From assembly GCF_004916905.1 (NCBI RefSeq), contig NZ_SDLV01000023.1:62001-126000 (forward strand): a stretch of 64,000 bases of DNA, read 5' to 3'. The position numbers and the translations under genes are program-made. A model generated the notes under the pieces. That model was not told where the DNA came from. It searched no databases and was given only the letters and a program-made list of their open reading frames with translations. The DNA comes from Chryseobacterium candidae. Its GTDB lineage: Bacteria; Bacteroidota; Bacteroidia; Flavobacteriales; Weeksellaceae. Shown piece by piece: positions 46,855-56,926 of the stretch (the stretch's first letter is position 1; every line of letters starts with the position of its first letter).

Positions 46855-48147
46855 TTACAGCCTGGAATCACATTCTTCCAGAACGCCCTTTACATCATAA
46901 ATAATTCCTCCTTCCTTCAGATAATCATTCAGATTGATTCCCATAAATTCTTTATGAGCAACTGTAAGGATAATTGCATCAAATTTTTCTTGTGGAATTT
47001 CATTCACAACATCTAACCCATACTCATGTTTTACTTCTTCAGGTTTAGCCCATGGATCAAAAGTAGTAACATGTAAAGAATAATCTTCAAGCGCCTGAAT
47101 AACATCTACCGCTTTGGTATTACGTACATCCGGACAGTTTTCTTTAAACGTTATTCCTAAGTTTAATATTTGAGCTCCATTGATGCTGATCTTCTTTTTG
47201 ATCATTGTTTTTACCAACTGGGAAGCCACATATTGTCCCATGGAATCATTAAGCCGGCGTCCTGCCAATATGATTTCAGGATGATAGCCATTTTCCTGAG
47301 CTTTCTGAGCCAGATAGTAAGGATCTACTCCGATACAATGCCCACCAACCAATCCTGGTTTGAATGGTAAGAAGTTCCATTTGGTTCCTGCTGCTTCCAA
47401 TACAGCATGTGTATCAATTTCCAAAAGGTTGAAAATTTTAGCCAGCTCATTCACAAAAGCAATATTAATATCTCTCTGTGAATTTTCAATTACCTTAGCT
47501 GCTTCCGCAATCTTTATCGTTGGAGCCAGGTGAGTTCCTGCTACAATTACAGATTTATATAAAGTATCTACTACTTCTCCAATTTCCGGTGTAGAACCTG
47601 AGGTAACTTTAAGAATTTTTTCTACAGTGTGTTCTTTATCACCGGGATTAATCCTTTCAGGTGAATAACCTCCAAAGAAATTCTGATTGAATTTAAGTCC
47701 TGAAACTTTTTCCAGAACAGGGATACATTCTTCTTCTGTAGCTCCCGGATATACGGTTGACTCATAGATAACAATATCTCCTTCTGATAATACTTTACCT
47801 ACAGTTTCTGAAGATTTATATAATGGAGTCAGATCCGGACGGTTATGTTTGTCTACAGGGGTAGGAACGGTAACGATATAGATGTTTGCATCTTTAATAT
47901 CATGGATGTCTGCTGAACAGTACAATCCGTTTTCAGCAGCCTGACTAAAAGGACTTTCGTACTTTAAGACCGCTTTTAGCACATCATCCTCCACTTCAAG
48001 AGTACTATCAGTTCCTGTATTTAATTCTTCAATCCTTTTCTGATTGATATCGAACCCTACAACCGGATATTTTGTTGCAAATAATCTTGCTAAAGGCAAC
48101 CCTACATATCCTAACCCAATTACGGCAATTTTATATTGTTTTTCCAC
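46855..48147 (-). CDS. Nucleotide-sugar 6-dehydrogenase (TviB/WecC family)
   Basis: 430 residues with the NAD site [13 protein letters not shown], the [11 protein letters not shown] loop, and the catalytic Cys motif [13 protein letters not shown]. It oxidises UDP-N-acetylhexosamine to its uronic acid. The sequence resembles TviB/WbpA-type UDP-GlcNAc dehydrogenases, and the adjacent TviC-like epimerase (48169) strengthens that. WecC activity on UDP-ManNAc from the neighbouring WecB is the alternative. Confidence 0.9.
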   Translation of the reverse strand: MEKQYKIAVIGLGYVGLPLARLFATKYPVVGFDINQKRIEELNTGTDSTLEVEDDVLKAVLKYESPFSQAAENGLYCSADIHDIKDANIYIVTVPTPVDKHNRPDLTPLYKSSETVGKVLSEGDIVIYESTVYPGATEEECIPVLEKVSGLKFNQNFFGGYSPERINPGDKEHTVEKILKVTSGSTPEIGEVVDTLYKSVIVAGTHLAPTIKIAEAAKVIENSQRDINIAFVNELAKIFNLLEIDTHAVLEAAGTKWNFLPFKPGLVGGHCIGVDPYYLAQKAQENGYHPEIILAGRRLNDSMGQYVASQLVKTMIKKKISINGAQILNLGITFKENCPDVRNTKAVDVIQALEDYSLHVTTFDPWAKPEEVKHEYGLDVVNEIPQEKFDAIILTVAHKEFMGINLNDYLKEGGIIYDVKGVLEECDSRL

Positions 48148-48168
48148 AAAGAATCAATTTAATCTTAT

Positions 48169-49137
48169 TTATTTTAAATTTTCCCAATACCAGCTGATAG
48201 CTTCTTTTAATCCTTTTTCTATCGTATGGCTTGGCTTATAACCTAGTAATTTTTCTGCTTTCTCAACAGATGCCAGAGAGTGAGGAATATCTCCTACACG
48301 GTTCGGACCATGAATAACTTCAACTTCACCAATCTTCTCGTCGAATTCACTTAAATACTTTTTAAGATATCCTACCAGATCATTCAATGTGGTACGATCT
48401 CCTACAGCGGTATTATAAACGGTATTCACAGCTTCATCACTTTCAGTAAGCATAGCCAGTTCATTCATCTGAATAACGTTGTCTATGTATGTAAAATCAC
48501 GTGAATAATCTCCTGTTCCGTTTATTGTGGGAGATTCGTGGTTGATTAGCTGTTTTACAAATAAAGGAATTACCGCAGCATAAGCTCCGTTCGGATCCTG
48601 TCTGCGTCCAAATACATTGAAGTATCTAAGTCCGATACACTTCATCCCATATGTTTTTCCAAATACATCAGCATATAATTCATTGACATACTTAGTGATG
48701 GCATAAGGTGATAATGGTTTTCCGATGACATCCTCCACTTTAGGTAATGACTCTGAGTCTCCGTAAGTAGAAGATGAAGCAGCATATACAAAACGTTTTA
48801 CGTTGGCATCACGAGCTGCGATCAACATGTTCAGAAATCCTGATATATTTACATCGTTACTGGTGATAGGATCTTTAATAGATCTTGGAACTGAGCCTAG
48901 TGCAGCCTGATGAAGAATATAATCTACATTTTCCACTGCCTTCTGACAAACCTCCAAATCACGGATATCTCCCTCAATGAGTTTATAGTTTGGATTCTCA
49001 AGAAAAGGCTGAACATTATGGCGGTGTCCTGTTGCAAAATTGTCTAAGCACACTACACTATAACCTTTACTCAAAAAATACTCCGTTAAGTTAGAGCCTA
49101 TAAAACCCGCTCCACCTGTAATTAAAATTCTATTCAT
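48169..49137 (-). CDS. UDP-GlcNAc(A) C4-epimerase, TviC/WbpP-like
   Basis: 322 residues from the ATG at 49137 (upstream frame extension lacks the Rossmann start). Extended SDR: ITGGAGFIGSNL, catalytic Ser in AASSSTYGDS, YAITKYVNE (YxxxK), RYFNVFGRRQDPNGAYAAVIP, typical of the TviC/WbpP branch that makes UDP-GalNAc or UDP-GalNAcA. Works with the TviB-like dehydrogenase one gene downstream. Confidence 0.88.
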   Translation of the reverse strand: MNRILITGGAGFIGSNLTEYFLSKGYSVVCLDNFATGHRHNVQPFLENPNYKLIEGDIRDLEVCQKAVENVDYILHQAALGSVPRSIKDPITSNDVNISGFLNMLIAARDANVKRFVYAASSSTYGDSESLPKVEDVIGKPLSPYAITKYVNELYADVFGKTYGMKCIGLRYFNVFGRRQDPNGAYAAVIPLFVKQLINHESPTINGTGDYSRDFTYIDNVIQMNELAMLTESDEAVNTVYNTAVGDRTTLNDLVGYLKKYLSEFDEKIGEVEVIHGPNRVGDIPHSLASVEKAEKLLGYKPSHTIEKGLKEAISWYWENLK

Positions 49138-49139
49138 TT

Positions 49140-51476
49140 TTATGATTTGAAAATTTTGCTCCACCAACTTTTCCTGTCCTTCGTTTGGCTATAACCATAC
49201 CCATAGCTATAGTTGTAACCATATCCGCCGGCACGTCTCGATACATCATTAATCACAAACGATACATTAGAAAGTTTTGAATCTTTCACCATATCATTGG
49301 CGAAATCTACCAGTATATTTTTTGATACTCCTGATCTTACGACATACAATGTTGCATCTGCTGTATCTGCAATACTTAAAGTATCAGAAACCAGCATCAG
49401 GGGTGCAGAGTCAATAATAATATAGGCATATCTGGAAGACATCTGTTCAATAAGCTTTTGGTAACGTCCGTTGGAAAGCAGTTCCTGAGGGTTAGGAGGA
49501 ATAGCACCGGCATAAATAACGTCACAAGAATGATTGGTAGTGGATGTATGCACAAGCTCGTCTACATTCACAGACTCATCATATAAAAACTCCGTCAGAC
49601 CTTTTCTTTTAACAGGTTCATCATCATATCTCTGAATCTGTGGATTACGAATATCTGACCCAATAAGAAGGGCTCTCGTATTTTTATTAGCAATGGTAAG
49701 TGCAAGGTTCACAGATACCAGAGTTTTCCCTTCTCCTTTTACAGAAGAAGTAACCATGATAACTTTAGCTGAATCCTTTACCGGTAAAACAAATTTCAGG
49801 TTGGAAACTAATACTCTGAAGGCTTCTGCCAGCTCTGAGAAGTCGTTCTTCTGAACCAGGTGATTTTCATTGTCTGAAAGTGAAGGAATATCCACGAGTA
49901 TACCGAGACCTGAACGTTCTTTAATATCTTCTCTACTGTAAATTTTATCATCCAGAAGGAACAACAGATATAAAACAGCGAAAGGAATTAATAATCCTAG
50001 TAGTAAAGCACCGGGAAGAATAATTTCTTTTTTAGGTGATACCGGAATATCTTCAGTGAATGCAGGGTTTACAATTTTTGCTTTCGGAACGTCCACTGAA
50101 AGATTGATTGCATTTTCTTCTCTTTTTTGAAGAAGAAACAGGAATAACTGTTCTTTAAGATTTTGCTGGCGTTCAATACCTCTATATACTTTAGACTGTC
50201 CAGGAACCTTTTCAATTACATTATTGCTGGTCTTAATCTGGCTCTGAAGCTGAGAAATACCTGTCTGTACAGTTTGTTTCTGCTCACGAATATTGTCACG
50301 GATAACTTCCTTTAAAGAAGCGATCTCCTTGTTCATTTCTATAATAGCAGGGTTTTCATTGGTAGCCTGTTTAAGAGTCTTATTCCTACTGATAATCAAA
50401 GAATTATATTGAGAAATAGTTTGTTCCAGTGAAGGATTCAACCCAAGATTAGATGGCATAAGCTGATTGTTACCTTTGGAGGCCTCCCCTGAAAGGGAAT
50501 TCAAAAGATCCAACTGAGCTTGCTGCTGAAGAAGAGCTTTTGTATTTTCACTGGTATTCTGAAGAGCCAGCTCAGCCTGTGCCTGCAGGTCGACAATACG
50601 GTTACGGTTTTGGAAATCTTCTTTTTGATTCTCTACTCCTGAAAGGTCTTTGGTAATCACTTCCAGTCTTTTATCAATGAATTCCTGGGTATTCTGAGCC
50701 TGTAAATTTTTATCTCTCTGACCATCCAGATTATACTGTCTGGTTACCTCATTAAGAATAGCTTCAGATTTTTCGGGAAGAGACCCTATAAGACTGATAT
50801 CCATCAGCATTGCTTTCTCATCCGGAATATTGATCTGAATTGTTTTCTCAAGTTTTTTTACTCTCTCTATTGGACTCCAAAAAATAATTTTATACTTTGA
50901 TCCTAAAGCTAGATCAGAATTACTTTGTAATAATATTGTTCCGAAATCCAGTTTTATAGGAGTATTAAATCTCCCTGCAATTTCTTTTTTATTTGCATTG
51001 TGAAGAATAAACTGATCTCCCTTTAAATCTGTTAGTGTATATTCAAATTTGACAAATTTTTCTTTAGTATAACTCAGTACTTTAGCGTTAATAGGAGTTT
51101 TACCAAATAGCTGGGAATCTTTAATGTCTCCTGCACTGAAATATTCTACATTAAGGTTAAGATTCTGTACCACCTGCATCAATAACGGTCGCGAATTAAC
51201 AATGGCCGCTTCCCCTTTCAGTTCATCAGAGTTCCCCAGTCCTATTCCAAGATTATCAAGATCAGAAAGAGCTGAAGTAAGGTCATTTTGCTTTTTATCA
51301 AATTTAAGAGTAGTTTTTGACTGATATTGAGGAATGCTATACCTTAGATAAATAAAAGCTACTGCTAAGCAGATTATAATGGAGGCTATAAACCATGGCC
51401 ATTTATAAAGATATTTGGCAATGACTTTTTTTAAGTTTAATTTTTCCTCCTTTGGTTGAAGTTCTATCTGCTGCAT
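49140..51476 (-). CDS. Wzc-type polysaccharide co-polymerase and tyrosine autokinase
   Basis: 778 residues. N-terminal Wzz domain with membrane helix (~27-48), a long periplasmic part with coiled coil, second helix (~485-505), and a cytoplasmic BY-kinase domain (~540-740) with Walker A SSVKGEGKTLVSVN (~580) and Walker A'/B regions. The C-terminal tail is rich in Tyr (GYGYNYSYGYGYSQ), the autophosphorylation cluster. It controls chain length and export with Wza. No Wzb phosphatase gene is in the cluster. Confidence 0.93.
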   Translation of the reverse strand: MQQIELQPKEEKLNLKKVIAKYLYKWPWFIASIIICLAVAFIYLRYSIPQYQSKTTLKFDKKQNDLTSALSDLDNLGIGLGNSDELKGEAAIVNSRPLLMQVVQNLNLNVEYFSAGDIKDSQLFGKTPINAKVLSYTKEKFVKFEYTLTDLKGDQFILHNANKKEIAGRFNTPIKLDFGTILLQSNSDLALGSKYKIIFWSPIERVKKLEKTIQINIPDEKAMLMDISLIGSLPEKSEAILNEVTRQYNLDGQRDKNLQAQNTQEFIDKRLEVITKDLSGVENQKEDFQNRNRIVDLQAQAELALQNTSENTKALLQQQAQLDLLNSLSGEASKGNNQLMPSNLGLNPSLEQTISQYNSLIISRNKTLKQATNENPAIIEMNKEIASLKEVIRDNIREQKQTVQTGISQLQSQIKTSNNVIEKVPGQSKVYRGIERQQNLKEQLFLFLLQKREENAINLSVDVPKAKIVNPAFTEDIPVSPKKEIILPGALLLGLLIPFAVLYLLFLLDDKIYSREDIKERSGLGILVDIPSLSDNENHLVQKNDFSELAEAFRVLVSNLKFVLPVKDSAKVIMVTSSVKGEGKTLVSVNLALTIANKNTRALLIGSDIRNPQIQRYDDEPVKRKGLTEFLYDESVNVDELVHTSTTNHSCDVIYAGAIPPNPQELLSNGRYQKLIEQMSSRYAYIIIDSAPLMLVSDTLSIADTADATLYVVRSGVSKNILVDFANDMVKDSKLSNVSFVINDVSRRAGGYGYNYSYGYGYSQTKDRKSWWSKIFKS

Positions 51477-51479
51477 ATT

Positions 51480-52271
51480 TTATCGTCGTGTTAAAGCAAT
51501 AATAAGTGTACCCGCTGTTAATAATGCACCAATAATCTGGAATGTAAGGGCTCTGTTTGGGTTAGAGTTGGCTTGAACCTGTTTATTTTTGTCCGGCTGT
51601 ACATATAATATATCATTCTGCTTCATATAATAGTATGGCGAACTCACAATATCAGATCTGGTAAGGTCAATGTGAACAATTTGGTCTGTACCGTCGTCTC
51701 CTGTACGGATAAGCTTCACGTTTGTACGGTCTCCGAAATCTGTCATGTCACCTGCAAGACCCAGAGCCTGAAAAATATTAATTTTTTGCGAAACACTTTC
51801 TTTTTGCCCCGGCATCTTTACTTCACCTAAAATGCTTACATTGAAATTTTTCAGAGTAATGGTTACCAGTGGATCTGTAAGATATCTTTTCAACCGGGAT
51901 TCCAAATCCTGTTTCAATTGTACCTGTGTCATTCCTTTAGTATACACACTCCCTAAAACCGGGAAAGATATATATCCTTCTTCATTCACAAGATATTCAC
52001 TTGGTTGCGAATACTGATTTGTACCGGTGTTTGATACACTTCCGACTTTATTTACGGTATTAAGATTAAAAGGTTTTACAGCAATTTCATCAAGTGCAGA
52101 AACAAGAATTAAAAGTACATCTCCTTCCTGAATATGCAAGCCTTGAAATTTTGCTTTAGCAACCTCCTCTTCCATATTATGTTTTGACATATATACCATA
52201 TTCTGCTTTGGCCGGCATGATAATAAAATAACCGACAAAAGTGTTATATATGTAATAATCTTTTTATTCAT
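51480..52271 (-). CDS. Wza-type polysaccharide export lipoprotein
   Basis: 263 residues. Lipobox LLSC (Cys19), then a poly_export domain (LHIQEGDVLLILVSALDE; YLVNEEGYISFPVLG), an SLBB domain (NVSILGEVKMPGQKE) and a C-terminal helix that would cross the outer membrane, as in Wza. It starts 4 bp upstream of Wzc, so export complex parts are co-translated. Confidence 0.92.
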   Translation of the reverse strand: MNKKIITYITLLSVILLSCRPKQNMVYMSKHNMEEEVAKAKFQGLHIQEGDVLLILVSALDEIAVKPFNLNTVNKVGSVSNTGTNQYSQPSEYLVNEEGYISFPVLGSVYTKGMTQVQLKQDLESRLKRYLTDPLVTITLKNFNVSILGEVKMPGQKESVSQKINIFQALGLAGDMTDFGDRTNVKLIRTGDDGTDQIVHIDLTRSDIVSSPYYYMKQNDILYVQPDKNKQVQANSNPNRALTFQIIGALLTAGTLIIALTRR

Positions 52272-52532
52272 ATGCTATTTATTCTAAGTCTACTTGTGTT
52301 ATTATTTAATAATCTATCTGGGTTAAATTTAAGATACTTATTGTAAGAAAGCTAACCACACATAATTTATTATATTAATCAGGATATTCACTTATGCGAA
52401 GCGTATTTTAATCTGTATATTTAAATTAATTCATTCTCTAGCAATTTTCATTCCGTTTGGAATTAAAATTGCTAAATTATTATTTTATACTTTTTTTTGT
52501 AGCTTTTATGCTTTAATTTCCGTCATACACTT

Positions 52533-54434
52533 TTACCCGGATACGCAGTCAAGAATTTCAAACTCCGAATTATTGCTTATAAATTCAGGAACAATAATTT
52601 TTAATATTCTCACAATCTGTAAACTATCTTTATTCATTGCTGACAGAATAATTTGTGTACTCAAATTTTCTATATCTTCAAACTTCATTAATGGATCTCT
52701 TGATATCATAATTTTCTCATGGTGCGTTGGAATTGTTGTAGCATTATCTGTTAAAAGTTCTTCATACAGCTTTTCACCAGGTCTTAACCCAATAAAATCA
52801 ATTTTAATATCAATACCCGGAGTATATCCTGATAATTTTATCATTCTTTCCGCCAAATCCAGAATTTTAACTGGTTTCCCCATATCAAAAACATAAATTT
52901 CACCTCCCTGCCCCATCGTTCCGGCCTGAAGTACCAATTCGCAGGCCTCCGGAATCGTCATAAAATAACGAATAATATCGGGATGGGTAATCGTTACCGG
53001 ACCTCCTTTTTCAATTTGTTTTTTGAAATGTGGTATTACAGAGCCATTGGAACCTAATACATTTCCAAAACGTGTTGTTATAAATTTTGTTGTATTATCT
53101 GAAGAATTTTGTAAAGACTGCACAAAAAGTTCAGCAGCTCTTTTGGAAGCCCCCATTACGTTAGTAGGATTTACAGCTTTATCCGTAGATACCATCACGA
53201 AACGATTGACATCATATTTTTTTGATAAGAGCGCTACATTCTTAGTTCCTCCGATATTTACAAAAATAGCTTCATGCGGATTATCTTCTATCAAAGGTAC
53301 GTGTTTGTATGCTGCCGCATGATACACTATTGAAAACTGATAATCATCAAACAATTTTTCCATTCTGGAATAATTTGAAATATCCGCCAGTATAAATTTA
53401 AACCTTTGATTGGGAAATTTTTCTAATAAATCAAGCTGCAATTCATATAAAGGAGATTCAGCCTGATCTACGACTACAATAAGTGACGAATTTAGCTGAG
53501 CAACTTGTCTTACAATTTCGCTTCCTATAGATCCTGCTCCTCCGGTTACCAGAATATTTTTATTAACATGATAAGATTTTACCTCATCATTCTCTATTTT
53601 AATTGCCGGACGGTTCAGTAAATCCTCAATCTGAAGAGGACGAATGTCTTCCACTTTATGATTTTCTTTTATTATATTGGTTACCGGTGCTTTTAATACT
53701 TTCAATCCTTTATCCAATGCAAAGCTAGTCCATTCTTCTATCTCTTGCTTAGTCATCACATCTTTGATTAACACCGCATCAAACTGTTCTTTAAGATTAC
53801 CGCTTTTAAGAAATTGCTTTTTATTATAAATTTTATGACCAAGCAACATTGCTTTTTTAGAATCCGATCTTGCACTAAGAAACCCTGCCAGCTGATATGG
53901 ATGATCGGGATTATGAATAATAGCCTTTGCTAATGACACAGAAGTATCCTCTACCCCTACAATAGCAATTCTGTCTTTAGATAGAGTACCCTTACTTTCT
54001 AACACACCAAAAAGTTCTTTTGTTATCATTCTGAAAAAGAACATCAGAAAAATAGAGATAAAGAAAAATAAAAAAAGAACAGGGTATAAAAATACTGGTT
54101 TACCCAATATCAGTTCCGATATAAAATTCAGCCCCAGCAAGACAATAAGAGCACTGCCTGAAGACCATACAATTCTAAAGAAATCAAAAAAAGTAGAGTG
54201 TCTGATAATTCCTGCATACGTCTTGAAAAGAACTATACACAAAATATTAATGATAATCACTGAAAATATTTTTTCCTTTTGATACTTAATGAAGTTAAGT
54301 TTTACTCCTAGACTATTCAAAAGAAAATATGAAACTAAAACTGAAAAAAAAATGACTGAAATATCAATAAGAAAAACCGACCACCTGGGTATATATCTTA
54401 CTTCCCTGATTTTAAAAACATTACCCATACACAA
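52533..54434 (-). CDS. FlaA1/CapD/WbpM-type nucleotide-sugar 4,6-dehydratase, membrane-bound
   Basis: 633 residues: four membrane helices (~20-125), a CoA-binding-like Rossmann part (~155-280), then an SDR domain starting at VTGGAGSIGSEIV (~300) with VVYHAAAYKHVPLIE and the SxxK-type site of the family. It dehydrates UDP-GlcNAc at C4,C6, the first step to 6-deoxy amino sugars. The matching aminotransferase is not in the window. First gene of the locus, 261 bp upstream of Wza; that gap is AT-rich and holds no gene. Confidence 0.9.
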   Translation of the reverse strand: MCMGNVFKIREVRYIPRWSVFLIDISVIFFSVLVSYFLLNSLGVKLNFIKYQKEKIFSVIIINILCIVLFKTYAGIIRHSTFFDFFRIVWSSGSALIVLLGLNFISELILGKPVFLYPVLFLFFFISIFLMFFFRMITKELFGVLESKGTLSKDRIAIVGVEDTSVSLAKAIIHNPDHPYQLAGFLSARSDSKKAMLLGHKIYNKKQFLKSGNLKEQFDAVLIKDVMTKQEIEEWTSFALDKGLKVLKAPVTNIIKENHKVEDIRPLQIEDLLNRPAIKIENDEVKSYHVNKNILVTGGAGSIGSEIVRQVAQLNSSLIVVVDQAESPLYELQLDLLEKFPNQRFKFILADISNYSRMEKLFDDYQFSIVYHAAAYKHVPLIEDNPHEAIFVNIGGTKNVALLSKKYDVNRFVMVSTDKAVNPTNVMGASKRAAELFVQSLQNSSDNTTKFITTRFGNVLGSNGSVIPHFKKQIEKGGPVTITHPDIIRYFMTIPEACELVLQAGTMGQGGEIYVFDMGKPVKILDLAERMIKLSGYTPGIDIKIDFIGLRPGEKLYEELLTDNATTIPTHHEKIMISRDPLMKFEDIENLSTQIILSAMNKDSLQIVRILKIIVPEFISNNSEFEILDCVSG

Positions 54435-54602
54435 ATAAACCTAAAGTATCTTTTTCATTAATTCAACATTTGGTGGTTTTATTATCGAGCGAAGATAATA
54501 ATTATTATTAATATTTTTAATAGCATATGTTAATTTTTATTCAAAATATAAATATTCTGTTTTGAGATATTCTTATATTTAATTCACATGCATACACAAA
54601 AA

Positions 54603-54636
54603 AAAATACTGTAAAATATGTATTTTACAGTATTTT
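54603..54636 (-). terminator. Terminator of tRNA-Asp copy 2
   Basis: A perfect 16-bp stem (AAAATACTGTAAAATA with TATTTTACAGTATTTT, 2-nt loop), between the tRNA and the first gene of the polysaccharide locus. Confidence 0.75.
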
Positions 54637-54658
54637 GACTACTTTGATATCGCAGTGG

Positions 54659-54732
54659 CGATCCGGACGGGACTCGAACCCGCGACCTCCGCCGTGACAG
54701 GGCGGCATTCTAACCAGCTGAACTACCGGATC
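54659..54732 (-). tRNA. tRNA-Asp (GTC), copy 2
   Basis: 74 nt, identical to 35973-36046 and on the same strand. Anticodon GTC lies at the complement of GAC within GTGACAGG. Flanks differ immediately outside, apart from one or two bases. Confidence 0.96.
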
Positions 54733-54815
54733 ATTATTTTAAAGAACGTCGTTTCTTTTTCGTGGTTGCAAAATTACAACTTTTTTTGTTATCTGCAAAT
54801 TATTTTAAAAAAAAT

Positions 54816-54835
54816 GCCTTCCAATACTGGAAGGC
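54816..54835 (-). terminator. Terminator of trxA
   Basis: GCCTTCCA pairs with TGGAAGGC, four-base loop, followed by eight T on the minus strand. Confidence 0.85.
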
Positions 54836-54858
54836 GTTCATTATCAAACTTATTTTTT

Positions 54859-55176
54859 TTATAAGTGAGCGCTTAATTTTTCAGCAATTACCTCTTTTGG
54901 AGCTACACCTACTAATTTGTCTACTACTTCTCCATTCTTAAAAATAAGAACTGTAGGAATATTTCTAATACCATACTGCATAGAAATTTCTTGGTTGTTG
55001 TCTACATCTACTTTCCCAACTATTGCTTTACCTTCAAAATCTGATGCTACTTCTTCGATGATTGGTCCTAAAGTTCTGCAAGGTCCGCACCATACTGCCC
55101 AGAAGTCTACTAATACCGGTTTGTCTGATTTTAAAACCGTATCCTGAAATGAGCTGTCTGTAATTTCTAAAGCCAT
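54859..55176 (-). CDS. trxA: Thioredoxin
   Basis: 105 residues from the ATG at 55176 (the 26-codon upstream extension is basic and unrelated). Active site WCGPC in VDFWAVWCGPCRTLGPII; cis-Pro segment IRNIPTVLIFKNG. Cytoplasmic disulfide reductase. It lies 80 bp downstream of the cysteine desulfurase. Confidence 0.96.
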   Translation of the reverse strand: MALEITDSSFQDTVLKSDKPVLVDFWAVWCGPCRTLGPIIEEVASDFEGKAIVGKVDVDNNQEISMQYGIRNIPTVLIFKNGEVVDKLVGVAPKEVIAEKLSAHL

Positions 55177-55256
55177 TTTTGTTTCTTTTATTTTAATTAA
55201 TATTATTTTCTTTTCCTTTATTGGATGTTCAAAATTACGCTTTTTAGAGCACAAGA

Positions 55257-56432
55257 CTATCTATGCTCAACATTAGTTTTTTCTATAGTGTAATCGCTTG
55301 AAATTTCCTTTAATGCATTGACCAATATATCGATCTCTGCTTTTGTAGTCATATGGCTGAACGATATACGTAATGGAGTGCAGTGATCCATTTCATCCTC
55401 AGAAAGCACCATCATCATAACCATTGAAGGCTTTGACGCACCTGATGAGCATGCACTTCCCTGAGAAATTGCAATGCCTTTCATATCCAATTGAAGTCCT
55501 ATCAATGGGTTTTTATAAGGCAATAAAGCACTTAAAACCGTATAAAGACTGTTTTCTTTCTCAGCACTTCTTCCGTTGAATTTAATTCCTTCAACTTCGG
55601 CAGAAAGCCTTTCAATTGCATACTCTTTGATATTCTGCATATGGTTGGTATATTCCTCCATATGATTCAGAGAAAGCTCTAATGCTTTACCCAACCCTAC
55701 GATACCGCAAACATTTTCTGTTCCTGCTCTAAGACTTCTTTCCTGAGGCCCTCCGGTAATAATTCCTTTTAAGCCTGTTGATTTTCTGATAAATGCAAAT
55801 CCAGCACCTTTGGGTCCATGAAATTTATGGGCGCTACAAGATGCAAAATCCACAGGGATATCAGAGAAATCAAGGTTCATATGGGCCATTGTCTGTACAG
55901 TATCTGAGTGGAAAAGCGCATGATGCTCTTTGCACAGCTGGGCAACTTGTTTAAGGTTAATGATATTTCCGATTTCGTTATTGGCATGCATTAAGCTAAC
56001 CAATGTTTTTTTATCTGAAGCTTTTAAAAGCTCTTCTAATTTAACAAGGTCAATGTCTCCTTTTTCATTCGGACGGATGTAGTTTACTTCTACTCCTTTT
56101 CTGCTTTTCATATCCAGAATACTTTCAGAAACACATTTATGTTCCAGAGGAGAGCTGATGATTCTTTCTACTCCAAGGTGTTCTACCGAGGATTTGATGA
56201 TCATATTGTTTGATTCGGTACCACAGGAAGTGAAAATGATTTCAGCAGGAGTTACATGAAGATAGTCTGCAACCTGTCTTCTTACATTTTCAATAAGGAT
56301 TTTTGCTTCCTGCCCAAAACTGTGTGTTGAAGACGGGTTTCCGAAATTCATTTTCATAGTGCCAACCATTGCATCTATGACTTCTTCTGCAAGCGGAGTG
56401 GTTGCGGCATTATCTAAATATACTTTATTCAT
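55257..56432 (-). CDS. Cysteine desulfurase (NifS/IscS family)
   Basis: 391 residues, PLP-dependent, taking sulfur from cysteine for iron-sulfur clusters or thio-modification. VYLDNAATTPL start, PLP Lys K203 in SAHKFHGPKGAG, active-site Cys C328 in SQGSACSSG. Group I type by the long Cys loop. No IscU/SUF genes lie beside it, so its acceptor is unknown. It starts 3 bp after the PrcB-like lipoprotein gene. Confidence 0.93.
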   Translation of the reverse strand: MNKVYLDNAATTPLAEEVIDAMVGTMKMNFGNPSSTHSFGQEAKILIENVRRQVADYLHVTPAEIIFTSCGTESNNMIIKSSVEHLGVERIISSPLEHKCVSESILDMKSRKGVEVNYIRPNEKGDIDLVKLEELLKASDKKTLVSLMHANNEIGNIINLKQVAQLCKEHHALFHSDTVQTMAHMNLDFSDIPVDFASCSAHKFHGPKGAGFAFIRKSTGLKGIITGGPQERSLRAGTENVCGIVGLGKALELSLNHMEEYTNHMQNIKEYAIERLSAEVEGIKFNGRSAEKENSLYTVLSALLPYKNPLIGLQLDMKGIAISQGSACSSGASKPSMVMMMVLSEDEMDHCTPLRISFSHMTTKAEIDILVNALKEISSDYTIEKTNVEHR

Positions 56433-56434
56433 TA

Positions 56435-56902
56435 TTATTTTGAATATTTTAATTCTACAGAGGTAAATTTGTAATCTGCGGGAACAGTAAATATAATCCA
56501 GGGGCTTGAGATCATCTGAATTTCCATTCCACCTGAGGGTTCTCCAGCCGGAACTTCCACATATAAAATCTGATTTTTAACAGATATATTTTTAATCTCT
56601 TCAATTTTGTGACTGCCAGATCTGAAGCTTCCCAAATTATATAAAACAACTTTTTTATTTTTCGGAAATTGTGGATATTTTATATAAGATTCCTTTCCCG
56701 GTTCTGAAATGCCAAAACTTCCGCTGATAATGTTCCGAAAATCCTTTTCGTCTTTAATGATCTTAAAGCCGGGAGCATCAGCTCCTCCCTGATTTTCAGA
56801 AACCAGGAGATCCGTGTTTTCCTGCATAGCAGAAAACTTCTGAGATGAAGTACCGGCACAACCCATGAAGAGTACTGCACATGCAATGATCAGGCTTTTC
56901 AT
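56435..56902 (-). CDS. Lipoprotein with PrcB-like C-terminal domain
   Basis: 155 residues. Lipobox LFMGC (Cys15). The C-terminal half (PAGEPSGGMEIQMISSPWIIFTVPADYKFTSV) resembles the PrcB_C domain, a small beta-domain of protease-complex subunits in Treponema; the match is by pattern only. Second lipoprotein-type product in an operon of polyprenyl-sugar and cysteine enzymes; role unknown. Confidence 0.6.
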   Translation of the reverse strand: MKSLIIACAVLFMGCAGTSSQKFSAMQENTDLLVSENQGGADAPGFKIIKDEKDFRNIISGSFGISEPGKESYIKYPQFPKNKKVVLYNLGSFRSGSHKIEEIKNISVKNQILYVEVPAGEPSGGMEIQMISSPWIIFTVPADYKFTSVELKYSK

Positions 56903-56926
56903 TTTTTACAATTTTATCTCCCAAAA

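Noticed and set aside
35973..54732. Integrase-driven genomic island at tRNA-Asp
   Set aside because: No integrase or excisionase gene, and both tRNAs are complete; homologous exchange is more plausible than site-specific integration.
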